Shown piece by piece: positions 22,061 to 33,458 of a stretch of DNA of 64,000 nucleotides. The notes beneath the pieces are model-generated. The model saw nothing but the letters and a program-made list of their open reading frames with translations. It searched no databases and was not told where the DNA came from. The stretch is from Hydra vulgaris (Eukaryota > Cnidaria > Hydrozoa > Anthoathecata > Hydridae): positions 74,061,501 through 74,125,500 of the forward strand of contig NC_088931.1 of assembly GCF_038396675.1 (NCBI RefSeq), read 5' to 3'. The position numbers and the translations under genes were made by a program. Position 1 is the first letter of the stretch. The number at the start of each line of letters is the position of its first letter.

Positions 22061-22995
22061 GTTGAGGGGAGAGTGGGGCACCATGACACATGGGGCACCA
22101 TAACACATTGTAATTGTGGAGGCATCTTAAAAGTTGTGAAAAATACTTTTATATAATGAAACAGTTACTACTAAAAGCTATGTTTTGAAAAAAAATTATA
22201 TCATTTGATACCATTAGGCCTGCGAGGGGTCGAAATTTGTGTTTTTTTGATGACGAAGTAATTTATTAGTTTTTAAAGCTCATAAGTTTTAAGGTATCTT
22301 ATTCAATGTGTCTATCGGTAAGTAACATTATTTTGTAAACTACAAGCTTTTTACTTTATTAAACGAAATCATTGAAAAAACAAGTTTATACTAAAAATAA
22401 AGCAATTGTTTTCTATTAGCAAGTATGGGGTAACTTGATACAGCATTTGTGTTGGGCCCTAAAACTGTAGAATAGTACTCCATTGTGTCATAAACAATTC
22501 TTAAAATCATTTCTTTTAATATTTATAGTCAATTTTTAAAAGATTTGTGTAAATATAACACAAGGAGATCCCATTTCTATATAAAGCCATTATTTATTGA
22601 CGCTTAAGAATGACATTTAAAACAATGTATTATCTGGTCTTCTGAAATTTGATTCGGACCATTAGATGCGTTATTTTGGTTATAAATGTTAATTTGTTTA
22701 TATTTCAGAAAAAGTTCTGCCTTTTCTCTATGTTTTATACTTTTTATTTACTTTTTTAATGATGGTCATAATGTGTTTCAAGGTACCCGATGGGTAGGGT
22801 ACCTTGAAACAAATTTCTAGTTTTACTTTAACTAGTCTCACAATTTTAACCTGTTATATTTTGGTAGTTTATTGTATTTATTTTGTAGGTATAAATTTAT
22901 TCTACAAATTAAACCAATCACCTTAAAAAAAGCACATAAAAAACTGTTACGAAGCAAAAATCAAAAGTGTGTCATGGTGCCCCATTCTCGCCTAC
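22061..22995. mobile_element. Small non-autonomous TIR element (Tc1/mariner-like)
   Basis: The left end GAGAGTGGGGCACCATGACA and the right end, reversed, GAGAATGGGGCACCATGACA match at 19 of 20 bases. TA occurs at both outer edges (22,059-22,060 and 22,993-22,994), though a few extra bases on the left make the exact start uncertain. A second direct copy of GGGGCACCAT lies just inside the left end. No transposase coding is present. A hairpin lies at 22,774-22,811. The organisation is like a smaller version of the pogo-like element at 15,435. Confidence 0.65.
22774..22811. repeat. Hairpin with 15-bp perfect arms
   Basis: TGTTTCAAGGTACCC and its reverse complement around an 8-base loop, inside the small TIR element. 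Confidence 0.85.
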
Positions 22996-24004
22996 ATTCG
23001 TTTTTATATTTAACATTATATCTTTAATTCATGTTTTTTTTTAACTTATAAATTTTTAATATTGCAGAATCAAAAATAGGAAACTGGCTATGACAGAGAT
23101 TCTGAGAGTAGGATTACTACAATAATTCTTGTTGTTGCTCGAAATTGTTGCCATAATCATTCTTGTTGTTGCTCGAAATTGGTCAACGTTGACTGGATTG
23201 AAGCCAGTTCACGGAGAATGTATGCATTTATAATAAACTGTCCTTTCATGATAACCACAATGAAAATTAAAAATGACGGTAATTATAATGTATGTTAATC
23301 ATGAAACAAACACATTAAACAATAAAACGTTCAAACCTTCCTAAATTAAATGGGTTAATCTTTAAGACGGCTGTCTTGTATCAGTAATAAGTTTAAATCT
23401 GACAAATCATTATATTAAGTCCCGAACAAAAATAATCACTTTATTTCAATTTATTTTAATTTCATTTAGGTTAAAGTCATTTTTTATTTTATGGACTGAA
23501 AGAAGTGAAGAAGTTTTATATATTATATAATAACTTTTGATGATCAGTAGAATTATTTTTAATGCATTATTTGAAATAATAAATTTCCAATTCTATTGCA
23601 GCTACAATAATATGCATAAATTGTTAAGAAATTTTAATAATTTTTGTAGGCAAATTTATTTTCAAAATAATTAAAAATCCATTCTTTTAGAACGGCACAT
23701 ATTTTAAAAATCCTTTCTTTTTTTCCGAGTTAAAATTTGCAGAAAATTCTAGCCTACTTAAAGCTTGCCTTGTTTATACCCAAAACCATCTCTTAACAGG
23801 ATCATCCCTGAACACTGCGAAATCTAAGAGTTAAATACAAAATTTAAATATAAATTGTTATTAAATTAGAAAAAATATATCTGAGCGATGTTGCATTATT
23901 CTTAAACTACTGCGTTAGTCTCCAAAAAAACTTGTTATGAAAATCAATATTCCTACTCTGATTCCGAAATGTTATTAATGACCTGCAGATGTTTAAACAT
24001 GTAA
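22996..24004. other. Non-coding; one 23-bp direct duplication
   Basis: The 23-bp segment starting ATTCTTGTTGTTGCTCG occurs at 23,125-23,147 and 23,159-23,181, a 34-base period. No gene or element is otherwise recognised. Confidence 0.4.
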
Positions 24005-24060
24005 GTTTTTAAATAAGTTGCCAAAAACATAAACATGTTTTTGGCAACTTATTTAAAAAC
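24005..24060. repeat. Perfect hairpin, 26-bp arms, 4-base loop
   Basis: Arms 24,005-24,030 and 24,035-24,060 are exact reverse complements around AAAC. Perfect pairing with a tetraloop points to a template-switch fold-back rather than a classical miRNA precursor. Confidence 0.92.
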
Positions 24061-24340
24061 TATTAACAAACATGGATGCCTTCCTAATAACCTTATTATT
24101 AAGAGGTAAATAAATCTGATGAATCACCTGGTATATGAGGTAGAGGTATTTAAGGAAGTAGTGTTTGAGGAGGAATGGTTGTGGAAATGGTATCTGCATA
24201 GGTTGCAATATTGGTGATGGTGAACCAATGAGTTGATGGAGAGGTACCAAAGTATCTAAACTATCAAAATCTGTATTACCACTAATCAAAACGGTATCAG
24301 AGCTATTCTTTATTGTAGCTTGCTCACTGTTATAACTAGT
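24061..24340 (-). other. Doubtful exon-like open frame
   Basis: Minus-strand frame with a 78-codon stretch (24,053-24,289) reading SGNTDFDSLDTLVPLHQLIG then a proline- and leucine-rich part. No domain is recognised, and the 3' end runs into the hairpin at 24,005. It could be a terminal exon paired with 25,068-25,196, but nothing proves it. Confidence 0.2.
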
Positions 24341-24828
24341 CTTTTGTCTATGAGCAGCAAATATAATGTGTCGTTGTCAATATAAAAAGATTTATATGTT
24401 ACGTGATGTATAATTATGTAACCAGAGTTAAAATTGTAACATTGCATTGAAAAAACAGAAAACAATAACTTTACTAATATAATTTTTGTTTTCTTTATTT
24501 AAAGTTTAGTCAATCTTATGCATAACTACTGAAATATGAGCTTTAATGCAGCAATTGGCGCATTTTTCAAAAGGAAGACCAAACAAAGAGTACTGCTAAA
24601 AACTCTACTAAACTACTCATTTAAATGACCCAACTAAAAAGTAATTTCATGCAAATGAAAAATAGTATATACGAATTGAAAGTACAATCTATAACTTATG
24701 GTGTACAATTTTCATATAAAAAGTGAAACTGATTAAAAATATATGCATAATAAAATTTACTCATCAATCTATTTTCTAAGCTAAGTAAGAGCTTATTTTG
24801 CTAATAGGGAAAAATGAAGAATTATTTT

Positions 24829-24893
24829 CTACAGTTTCAGTTTGATTTTATAAAACTAATTATTTGTTTTATAAAATCAAACTAAAACTGTAG
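24829..24893. repeat. Hairpin, 28-bp arms with one mismatch, 9-base loop
   Basis: The arms start CTACAGTTT and end AAACTGTAG, with one C/A mismatch at the tenth pair and loop TAATTATTT. Length, single mismatch and loop size are within the range of animal miRNA precursors; a small inverted-repeat insertion is the alternative. Confidence 0.85.
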
Positions 24894-25067
24894 CGAATTT
24901 TATTTGTTTGTTGAGTATAACAACCAGGAATATACACATTAAACTTGTTATTTTTATTCTAAGCTGCAATTTTCTAGATAATGTACGTTTAACTATTTTA
25001 AAGCTGTTTAAACTATAGTGTTAAAATAATTAATTAACTATTTTAATAATTTAATTTAAGTACTAAC

Positions 25068-25196
25068 CTTCGTCATCGTTTCTATATTTATAATGTTTTC
25101 AAAGAACTCCAAAGCCTTCTTAATGTCTTCTTTCTTAATGTAATCCCTTAAAAAATTTACAATTTCGGAAAATTTAGTTGTTTGATTGACCCATTA
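25068..25196 (-). other. Possible host exon (helical, charged)
   Basis: The minus-strand frame QTTKFSEIVNFLRDYIKKED and KKALEFFENIINIETMTK is followed by a good donor (AAG|GTTAGT at 25,068/25,067). Codon use is plausible, but the acceptor is not clear. No family is recognised. Confidence 0.3.
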
Positions 25197-25436
25197 TTTA
25201 AATAAATAATGTTTAACATTGGATTTCAATTTATATCTTTTGCATAAAATTACCCCAACAAATTTATTTTTCAAAGTTAGTCCACGAGAAGGGTCCAATT
25301 CTACTAAAAAAAGCCTAAAAAATAACCCTAATAATGAACTTTAGGCTCGTTGAGGGGACTGATTGACTGGTCAAAATGTTATATATAAAAATTTGTATAG
25401 TATTTTTCAGGGTATAAGTAATTTTCAGGGTATAAG

Positions 25437-25690
<254 letters not shown>

Positions 25691-26139
25691 GACAAGTTTA
25701 ACAAATTGAAAAATAAAGTAAAAATTAAAATAAAAATGTGCTAAAATTCAAGTTGAATAACAATTTTCAAAATATTAGAAGTATCTGAGTATATTATATT
25801 ACTAAGTGAAAAAACACATTTTTTTAGAAAAGATAAAACCAATTAAGCAATAAACTTTGATTAAAGAACTTACAATCGAGGTCATACACAAATAGTTGAA
25901 AACTAGTCTTAAGTAAATACCATAAAATAGTATTAATAGTACAAATCTTTATATAATGGTAATAATAATGATGATAAATAAACAATTATAAGAATAATAA
26001 GAAAATTATATAACAATAAACCAATATCAATTTTAAAACAATTGAATATCATGCATTGACACAAAAGTTACAAATAGTAATATACTGACAAAACGTAACA
26101 ACCTACCAATTCATCTATTAGGCTGACGCAGATGTATTT
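25691..26139. other. AT-rich spacer
   Basis: No gene, TIR or tandem repeat recognised. Confidence 0.4.
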
Positions 26140-26485
26140 TTAATACATTGTTTCCAGTTTAGAATGTTGAATGCTGGATCTTCTTGACTAAATGCATGGG
26201 TTTTGCTTGTGTCTCTGTTTTTATGACTAGGCAACTCATTCTATTATCTCCTAATGAGTGTACAGCTCTAAAACTCATTTTTATGGTTTTGAGGCCGGCT
26301 GGTAGTCAGGTTTCCCGAACTCTGTGGTAGCTCTCAGAGAGGCTGATTCTATCAACAGCTGAAAAATATTAAAGTATTAACAGCGCCATGTTGCGCATGG
26401 ATGGTGTCCCTGTTTGTAATTTTGGTGTGCATTGCAGAGGCCACGTTCGGAGCCCTTTGTTGCGGCTTAGGGTTTATTAGTAGTA

Positions 26486-27421
26486 ATGAGGCAATTGCTT
26501 GGGCTATTAAACAGTGTTATGAGTACTATCTATGCTTTGAGTCAAGTTCTTCAATCTAATTTAAAAATGAATACAGTCAAAAAAACTATAAAACACAAAA
26601 AACCATCATCATCACCAAGTTCTCTAAACCTATCATTCACTAATATTCGTGGTCTTCGAAGTAAATTTTCTTCTGTTGAGTCTTATCTCTTGCAAAGTTT
26701 ACCAGACCTACTTGCTCTTTGTGAGACTAATTTGAGTTCAACTGTCTCATCTTGTGATCTTAGTGTTGATGGTTATCTTCCTTTAATTCGTAAAGACTCC
26801 AATAGTCACATGCTTCACCTGGACATTTACATTCTTAAGAATTCACCCATTTATCGTGAAACTAGATTTGAATCCACAGACTATTCTTTCATGTGCATTC
26901 GTTTAGCACCACTTCAATCTATTGCCTTTTTCTTTGTTCTATATCGCTCTCCTTCATATCAAGATTGGACTCTTTTTGATGTTATTTCTGATCATATTGA
27001 CCAAGCCCTCTCTCTTTATCCATCAGCTCATATAGATGTTGTCAATGAATTTAATGCTCACCACTCTGAATGGCTTGGCTCTAGTGTCAGTGACTCTGCA
27101 GGTTTTAAAGCCCACAACTTTTGCCTTTCTCAATCCCTAACTCAAATAGTCAACTTTCCAACTCGCAGTCCTGACAACCCGAACCATTTACCTTCTCTAC
27201 TCGACTTATGTCTTGTTTCTGATCCTAGTCAGTGCTCAGTTTCTCCACATTCCCCTTTAGGTGCTTTTGATCACAGTTTGATCTCTTTAAAACTAATATC
27301 TCATTCTTCTTCATCACCTGAATCCCCCTATTATCGAACCTTTTATTTTCAAATATTTTCAAAAATTCTGGAGAGCGATCTGATTCGTCTAACTACCGTC
27401 CCATTCGTCTTCTTCCTATAA
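26486..27421 (+). pseudogene. LINE APE-type endonuclease remnant
   Basis: Open frame of 311 codons; the natural start is probably MNTVKKTIK at 26,569. Exo_endo_phos fold landmarks: FTNIRGLRSKF near residues 51-61, LLALCETNL with the catalytic glutamate, the VVNEFNAHHSEWLG segment where LINE endonucleases normally read GDFNAHH, and FDHSLISLKL with the final aspartate-histidine pair. The GDF to NEF change removes a usual catalytic aspartate. The last 30 codons are fused out of frame to the RT. Confidence 0.8.
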
Positions 27422-28330
27422 TAAACAAGGTTTTTGAGTTTTTAATTAACAAACACTTAATTTCTCATCTTGAATGTAATAACTTACTTTCTGACCATCA
27501 ATATGGATTTCGATCTTCTCGTTCTACAGTTGATTTGCTAACAGTAATAACTGATAGGTTTTATCGTGCATTAGATAAAGGTGGAGAGGTTAAGACCATC
27601 GCTCTTGACATTTCAAAAGCTTTTGATAAAGTTTGGCATGCTGGTCTTCTCCATAAGCTTTCTTCTTATGGTGTATCCGGCAACATCTTTAAGATTATTG
27701 AATCCTTCCTTTCCAATCGTAGTATAAAAGTTTTCCTCGATGGACAGCACTCTTCTTCGAACTCGATAAAGAAATGCAACCTTAGCAGATTAGCATCTGC
27801 TAAGGTTGCATTTCTTTATCGAGTTCGTCACTTTCTTACTTCGGATTCTATTCTCTATCTCTATAAATCTCAAATCCGGCCTTGTTTGGAATACTGTGCC
27901 ATATCTGGGGCGGTTTTTCTAATGATGCCCTTTCTCTTTTCGACAAGGTGCAAAAACGCATTGTAAACATAGTTGGACCTGCTCTTTCAGCCAACCTCCA
28001 ACCATTGTCACATCGTCGTAATGTTGCTTCTCTTTCTCTTTTCTGCAAATACTATAATGGGCACTGCTCTAAAGAGCTGGCGTCTCTTGTGCCATCTACT
28101 AAAATTCATTCTTGTGTTACTCGTCATTCAATTAAGTGTCATCCTTTTTCTGTGACTGTTCCTAAGTGTTCCAAAAACGCTTATTCGTCTAGTTTTTTTC
28201 CTCGAACATCAGCTCTTTGAAATTCGCTTCCTTCATCTTGCTTTCCTGATTCATATAATTTGCAATCCTTTAAGTCATCTGTCAATCGTTATCTTGCTCT
28301 ACAATCTTCATTTTTTTTCTTTCAGTAACT
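27422..28330 (+). pseudogene. LINE reverse transcriptase remnant lacking its catalytic core
   Basis: LISHLECNNLLSDHQYGFR, then ALDISKAFDKVWH (motif A) at about 27,600-27,650 and FLSNRSIKVFLDG. The expected PQGSILGP and FADD segments are missing. At 27,758 the sequence turns into an inverted copy of the following coding block, then continues KVAFLYRVRHFL, SQIRPCLEYC and the C-terminal part in other frames. Confidence 0.8.
27758..27827. repeat. Snap-back hairpin, 33-bp perfect arms, 4-base loop
   Basis: Arms 27,758-27,790 and 27,795-27,827 around TAGC. The right arm is the native LINE coding strand (SAKVAFLYRVR); the left arm is its inverted duplicate and stands where the catalytic RT region should be. 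Confidence 0.95.
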
Positions 28331-28395
28331 TCCAACTTTAATTAGTGGCTGCTTGCAGCCTTGTTGGAAGCGCAGATGTTTAAAAAAAAAAAAAA

Positions 28396-28602
28396 TGTAA
28401 CTAATACAATTACTGCAAAAAAAGTTTGATTTAATAAACGGATTCGGAAAAAAACACATCTAAACTTCTTACAGTATTTGTGTTAATAAATCCCTGTGTA
28501 ATCAGTCCCTGTGTAATCAGTTGCTGTGTAATAAGTAAAAAAGTTTAGTACAGGAAGTAATCCACTATTTAGGATGGTAGTCTTCCGATAAAGTGATAGA
28601 AG
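28396..28602 (+). other. Probable LINE leader with a 17-bp tandem repeat
   Basis: CCCTGTGTAATCAGT occurs three times (about 28,490-28,540, the last copy degenerate), upstream of the ORF1 fragment. Position suggests a 5' UTR or promoter repeat of that LINE. Confidence 0.35.
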
Positions 28603-28995
28603 ATGGAAATGGAAAGCAGTTTCTTAGACCAAGTTAACTGGCCATCTTTTGGACAGGGCAATCATTCTCCCGCTTCAAAACTGTTACACGAGTGGTGCGG
28701 TAAAATTTCCAAGTATGTCTTAGAACTATCAAACAAAATAAAAGATCTTGAGGATAAAGAAAAAAATGATTTGAAAATTATTAATGGCATGAAAGATGAT
28801 CTAAGTAAATCAAAGCAAAATGTAAATTCAGCCAAATGGGTGAAAATTGTTACAAAATGTAGCAAAAGTGGTAAAAAGCCACCTGAACAACTAGTGGTTG
28901 GTTATGCGACCATAAATGAGCTGCACGATAGAGAGAAGAGAAAAAAAAATTAATTGTTCTCGGAATTACAGAATCAACTCTAACAGATATTTTCA
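28603..28995 (+). pseudogene. LINE ORF1 fragment (coiled coil, start of RNA-binding part)
   Basis: 116-codon frame: an N-terminal segment, then a predicted coiled coil (KYVLELSNKIKDLEDKEK and onward, residues 38-72), then INELHDREKRKKN. After a frame change in the A run it reads LIVLGITES, the start of the RNA-binding domain usual in Jockey-group ORF1 proteins ('DREKRK.N.I..G.PES'). It breaks off near 28,995. It may belong to the same LINE as 32,956-33,340 and 37,721-40,076, split by hAT insertion, but about 1 kb of the expected middle is absent. Confidence 0.6.
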
Positions 28996-29169
28996 ATATA
29001 AATGCGTATATTGTCTTCATTAATTTTTGTACAGTATAAAATATATATAACAAAACAAAACATTTATTGCACAAAATAACTAAACAAAATATTTATTGGA
29101 CAATAAAACTGATAAATTTCAAGTTCAACATACTACGCTATGTATATGCCTAATTAATTAATTAATTAA
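28996..29169. other. AT-rich junction with (TTAA)n
   Basis: Contains (TTAA)6 at about 29,150-29,174. The left end of the hAT element should be here, but no CAGGGGTG terminus was found. Confidence 0.4.
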
Positions 29170-31315
29170 TTAATGTAGAGTCCATATGCCTTGTTCATTT
29201 GCAGAAACATCATTATTGTGCCCTCTTCTTACCCTTGTTTCAGTTGCTAACCTGCGATTCTGGTTTATCCAAGATTTAACAAAAGGAATGGAATCAAAAT
29301 TTGCTATTGGTTTCCCCAATAAACTTATTGTCATTAGATTGGACATATGTTCCACAGTAAGGCTGGTTCTTAATTTTGATGCAATTAAATTCATAAGGCT
29401 AAAACCTCTCTCAACTTCTGAACTGCTAATAGCAATTGTGGTCGCTATTTTTATTACTATATTATACGCTATATTACTTTAAACTTTAAAATTTCACATA
29501 ATTTTCTAACCATGTCTTCACCTTCTAGCCATGGTGACATAATTTTATCTAATGACCAGGTAGAAGGATCTAAAATCTCAAAAAGCTGCACAAATTTTTC
29601 ATAGTCATCAATGTCAATGTTCTCATTCTTATCCTCATCCATACTTATATGACAAGCCAATAAAAGTCTTGCTTTCATATTCTTTGCCACACTATCTAAT
29701 AATTGCTCTCTGGGAAGAGACACAAATTTATTATTGTAATCAAATGGTATGCATTTGAACTCATTTGATGAAATTCAATTTTGAACTTTTTTTTTCATAG
29801 ATAACAAAACTATCATTCTTGTGTAGTTCTATAGCTCTTATTGAACGCTTAATTAATTGATCAGCTTTCGATATGGTAATTCTTCTTAATTGTAGCGCAT
29901 TGGATAGTATTGAAAAATCTTCTAAGATATCTATCATTAAAGCAAAATCTTCAATAAAATGTATATATCAGCTAATTTTTTGGCCATTCCTGAATTTGAT
30001 TTGGACTGGATAAAATGTTCATACAACGCTAGGTATGCTCTCCACACAGCAGTAGCTGCTCGTAAGCTACAGGATGCCCAAAGAGGTCCAAAAACGCGAC
30101 CAATTTTTATAATTTTAAGTTCAAATCACTAGAAATAAATTCCAATTCGGCTTGGTTTTTATTTGACTGATGATATATCGCATATATTTTGTCTATAAAT
30201 ATTTTAAAATGATTTACTTGTTTAATGTCGCTTATGGAATCATCTAGTGCCAATTGCAATCAGTGATTCAAACAATGCCACACAATTATATTTTGAAACA
30301 TTTCAGTTAATTTTGTGGCTACTCCAGATTTTCTTCCTAACATTGCCGATGCACCATCTGAACAGAATCCTATGAGATTTCTTTGCAAATAATTTTTATC
30401 AAATCCATAATAAGACAGTCTATTAAGGTATTTTCGGCAGTTGTTGACCTCAATTCTTTTAAATCTACAAAAATCGTGAGAGGTTCAATTGCAGACTGTA
30501 CTTCACATTGTAAATATATTACCAAAGTACTTTTTTTAGCAAGTGTAGAAGCTTCGTCAATTATGATACAAATTTTTGAATTTTGATTGATAATATTTTT
30601 AAAAAAAGTTTTTTTAATCTGCATCGCAATATGTTCGACAATTCCAGTGGCAGTGCGTCTGGAATGTAAACAATTTCCTATATTAACACCATTTTTTTCT
30701 TGTAATTTCAAAGCTGCTTCTATATCAGACAATGGTCTGTTTCGTTTAACAAGACTATAAGCTGTGTTGAAAATTTTTACAGTAATGTTAATTGCTTCAG
30801 AATTTAATATTTTAACTACATTGGGTAAAACTTGTTTGTTAGATTGAATAATTGTTTCTTGAATTTTTAAATGTGACATGAAGTGGAATGTTCTTTAATT
30901 TTTTGCGTAGAGAAGCTTGCCTTGTGTCTTTTTTAGTTCCATTAGGAATTATTGAACATGAGATCCATTCATTTGATACGTGAATATGTTTTTTTCTTTC
31001 TATTCCTAAGGTTTTTATTTTTGAACAGTCTTTACAACCTAATTTGCCATCTTTTACCACAAACCATTTATATTGTTCTGTGAACAAACTCACTTGTTTT
31101 TTTGTCCAATAATCTGGTAGTTGACTATTGCGTACTGTGCATAATTCCAATGATATTGTAGTTGATGCTGATAAACATGAAGCTGATATTTTATTTGAAA
31201 TTGATTGTATAGGTTCAATATCTGCAGAATTTATTGTTTTCTCTAGTGTTTCTTCATTGAGTTTCGTTTTTTTGACATTTGCGAAGGACAATAAATTTCC
31301 TTGCACTCTCTTCAT
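29170..31315 (-). pseudogene. hAT transposase remnant (KIAA1586-like group)
   Basis: Minus-strand blocks in order: 31,315-30,839 (MKRVQGNLLSFANVKK, then a zinc-finger-like region with YKWFVVKDGKLGCKDCSK and H..S..W), 30,879-30,370 ([35 protein letters not shown] with a catalytic-type aspartate), 29,723-29,469 (linker), and 29,394-29,170 (dimerisation end: SLMNLIASKLRTSLTVEHMS). This order and the final TVEHMSNLM phrase match hAT proteins related to vertebrate KIAA1586. Several frame changes and stops, so it is dead. Confidence 0.75.
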
Positions 31316-31534
31316 TTAAAAAAAAAAAAAAAATTTAAATGCTGCCATTATATTCACACAATTTTTAAATGAATGAATTTATATTATTTACAAATAATAA
31401 TTTACAATTGTTTATTTATGTAAACTAAAAATATGATTTAACTTATATTACTTACCTTAGCAATTAGACTAATTAATTGTATTTTGTATTTTCAATTCAG
31501 TAAACAAAGTAAGTTTTTATAGTAAATATAATCT

Positions 31535-32610
31535 TAGGAATCTCGAAATTCAAATTTCGAGAATTCCGGTAATCGTTTTCATAATATAGTTTTGAATTCC
31601 GAAAATTTTACCTGCGAATTCCGAAATTAAAATTGATTTTTTCGTGCTCTATGCAACTTTTATATTGTGTTTTTGTTTGTTTACATATAAATGTTCTACA
31701 TTCTAATTCTATAAGAAGACATTGTTAGTTCTAAATTCTATAAGTAGACAGAGAAAACATTCTTAAATTGCAGTTAACAGTGTCATATCTTCATTTCATT
31801 TGCTGTAATATTTTACGATTTGGAACAATGTTTGTTTATTCGAGTGCACTCGCACTCGCGCCGGCCTTGCACCGCATTAGTGCGGTGCAAGGCTGGCGCG
31901 AAGGAAGGGGGGAAGAAGGCATGTGGTAGAGGAATGAGCCCCCCATCCTCATGAATAATTTTTGTGTTAATTTAGTCGGCAAAATTGACTTTTTTAGACA
32001 AGTCAGTCGGCAAATAAAGACCTTTGGAACAATTAGTCGGCAAAATTCAAATAAAGAGGACCGCTTTTTTTTTGTTACTTAGCAAAAAATTTAATGACCC
32101 CCCTTCACGTGACACCTACTACTACTATTGATTTATTTAGATTAATAATTTTTAAATAAGTATCATCAATATTTTGTACGTAGTTAAGCATTAGAAAACA
32201 AAAACTAAGCTCTTAACATTAATGCAAAAGTTGCAAAACAAAATTCAATTAAGTTTATTGTACAACATACCGTCCAGCTCAACTCAACAATTTATAAGTC
32301 GGAGCTTTAATTCAAGAATTAAATCTGAAATGAAATTCTTCGAATAGCGCGTCTACTAATTTTTGATTTTGATTTCGCCATTGAGGGTGGAGTCTGAGCG
32401 AGCCTTCTCAGTTGCTGGTAACTTTTGTATAAAAGTTCGATCGAGACTCGGAGACTCAGCTTTAAGCGATTTCTGCTTCCTCACAGCGTATTTTAGACAA
32501 ATAAAACAATAATTAAATATTATTAAATTGGAATTCCGAATTCCGAAAAGATTTATTTTCGAATTCCGAATTCCGATTTTTTTTATTTTCGTTAAAATTT
32601 GCATTCCCTA
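31535..32610 (+). mobile_element. Small hAT element with 8-bp target duplication
   Basis: Ends TAGGAATCTCGAAATTC (left) and, reversed, TAGGGAATGCAAATTTT (right), each followed inside by repeated GGAATTCG motifs. It is flanked by identical TATAATCT at 31,527-31,534 and 32,611-32,618. The interior keeps only the hAT dimerisation end at 32,356-32,500, so this is an internally deleted copy. 31,850-31,910 holds a GC-rich hairpin (GCCTTGCACCGCA and its inverse). Confidence 0.85.
32356..32500 (+). pseudogene. hAT transposase dimerisation domain fragment
   Basis: The plus-strand frame reads RVESERAFSVAGNF then KVRSRLGDSALSDFCFL and AYF. SERAFS..G...K.RSRL is the signature of the hAT C-terminal dimerisation region. 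The rest of the gene is deleted. Confidence 0.8.
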
Positions 32611-32955
32611 TATAATCTGTAGAAAACGAACAAATTATAAAAATAATAAAGTTGTAACAAGTAACGAAGGAAATAATAAAGCGGGCGATACCAAGTGCAG
32701 TGTGCCAAAGCTTCACAACTTCTGACTCAATCACAAGCAAGAGCTAAAAACTTCGTATTTTACGTACGCACATGATGTATGTATTATGTGGCGCACATGA
32801 TATGTTTGCGAGTGTGTGGCACATCAGCGCGATGTGCATATTTTGCATAAACATATTATCAAAATGGCTTATTTTTGGTTTTAGGGTTAATTTAACAAGC
32901 GGCTCGCCGAGTTTCAAAAATTTCAACAACCGGCTCGCGCGAGCTGGACCGAGCC

Positions 32956-33340
32956 GGCTTCAGCCCACCCCTGGATAGAACTGGTGATCATAGAGGTCTA
33001 TGCTTATTTATGAAAAATTCGCTAGATTTGTATGAGGTGGTTGACACTGATTTTAATTTAAGCAAAATTGAAAAAGTTTTGGCAGTTGTTTATTTTGGTC
33101 TAGATAAATACCTAGTAGATTGTCTATATATTATTTTGTTGATATGGTAGATTTTGACAATATTTTTAAGATAGAAAGAAAATATGTTGATGTTAATGCC
33201 TTTATAGATGCACTAATTATGGGTGATTTCAATTTTTTAGCTATTAAATGGTCAAATCGTAGTATAGCATCAATTTCAAAAGACAGTGGCATAGAACATA
33301 AATTCTATAAAGCTTTAAGTGATCCTTTCCTCTATCAACA
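32956..33340 (+). mobile_element. Jockey-like LINE, part 1 (endonuclease)
   Basis: Endonuclease coding: TGDHRGLCLFMKNSLDLYEV, then ALIMGDFNFLAIKW (catalytic GDFN) to SDPFLYQQ. The next LINE codons (HINVPTFQLANG) resume at 37,721, after the CR1-like insertion. The left end abuts the hAT terminus at 32,955. Confidence 0.75.
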
Positions 33341-33458
33341 ATGATAATAGAACGCCAAAGTGAACGCATGCTTTTTTCGCTGCTTTAAGAAAATAAAATA
33401 AAAAATCGTTAATAGTATTAATAGATATTTATATTATAATAATTTATACTTATTAAAC

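Larger units (their letters stand above)
26140..28395 (+). mobile_element. Jockey-group LINE, internally deleted
   Basis: Less AT-rich than its surroundings. The upstream part (about 26,140-26,485) looks like a 5' leader. Endonuclease coding runs 26,569-27,330, RT coding 27,360-27,757, and RT thumb and C-terminal coding 27,795-28,330. A hairpin GGCTGC..GCAGCC at about 28,347 is followed by a poly(A) tail at 28,380-28,395. Two large internal losses are seen: one between endonuclease and RT, and one replacing the FADD-containing part by an inverted 33-bp copy. The 5' boundary is uncertain. Confidence 0.8.
29170..32955 (-). mobile_element. hAT element with a CAGGGGTGGGC terminus
   Basis: The right end at 32,955 reads, on the minus strand, CAGGGGTGGGCTGAAGCC, a classic hAT terminus with the subterminal motif GGCTCG repeated in the next 70 bases. 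The transposase remnant lies downstream on the same strand. A second hAT (31,535-32,610) sits between terminus and transposase. The opposite terminus was not found, so the element is truncated or the terminus belongs to a different hAT. Confidence 0.55.

Noticed and set aside
32528-32978. Overlapping frames of 61-75 codons on both strands near the hAT ends
   Set aside because: Created by repeated GGAATTCG motifs and terminal sequence; no protein similarity seen.
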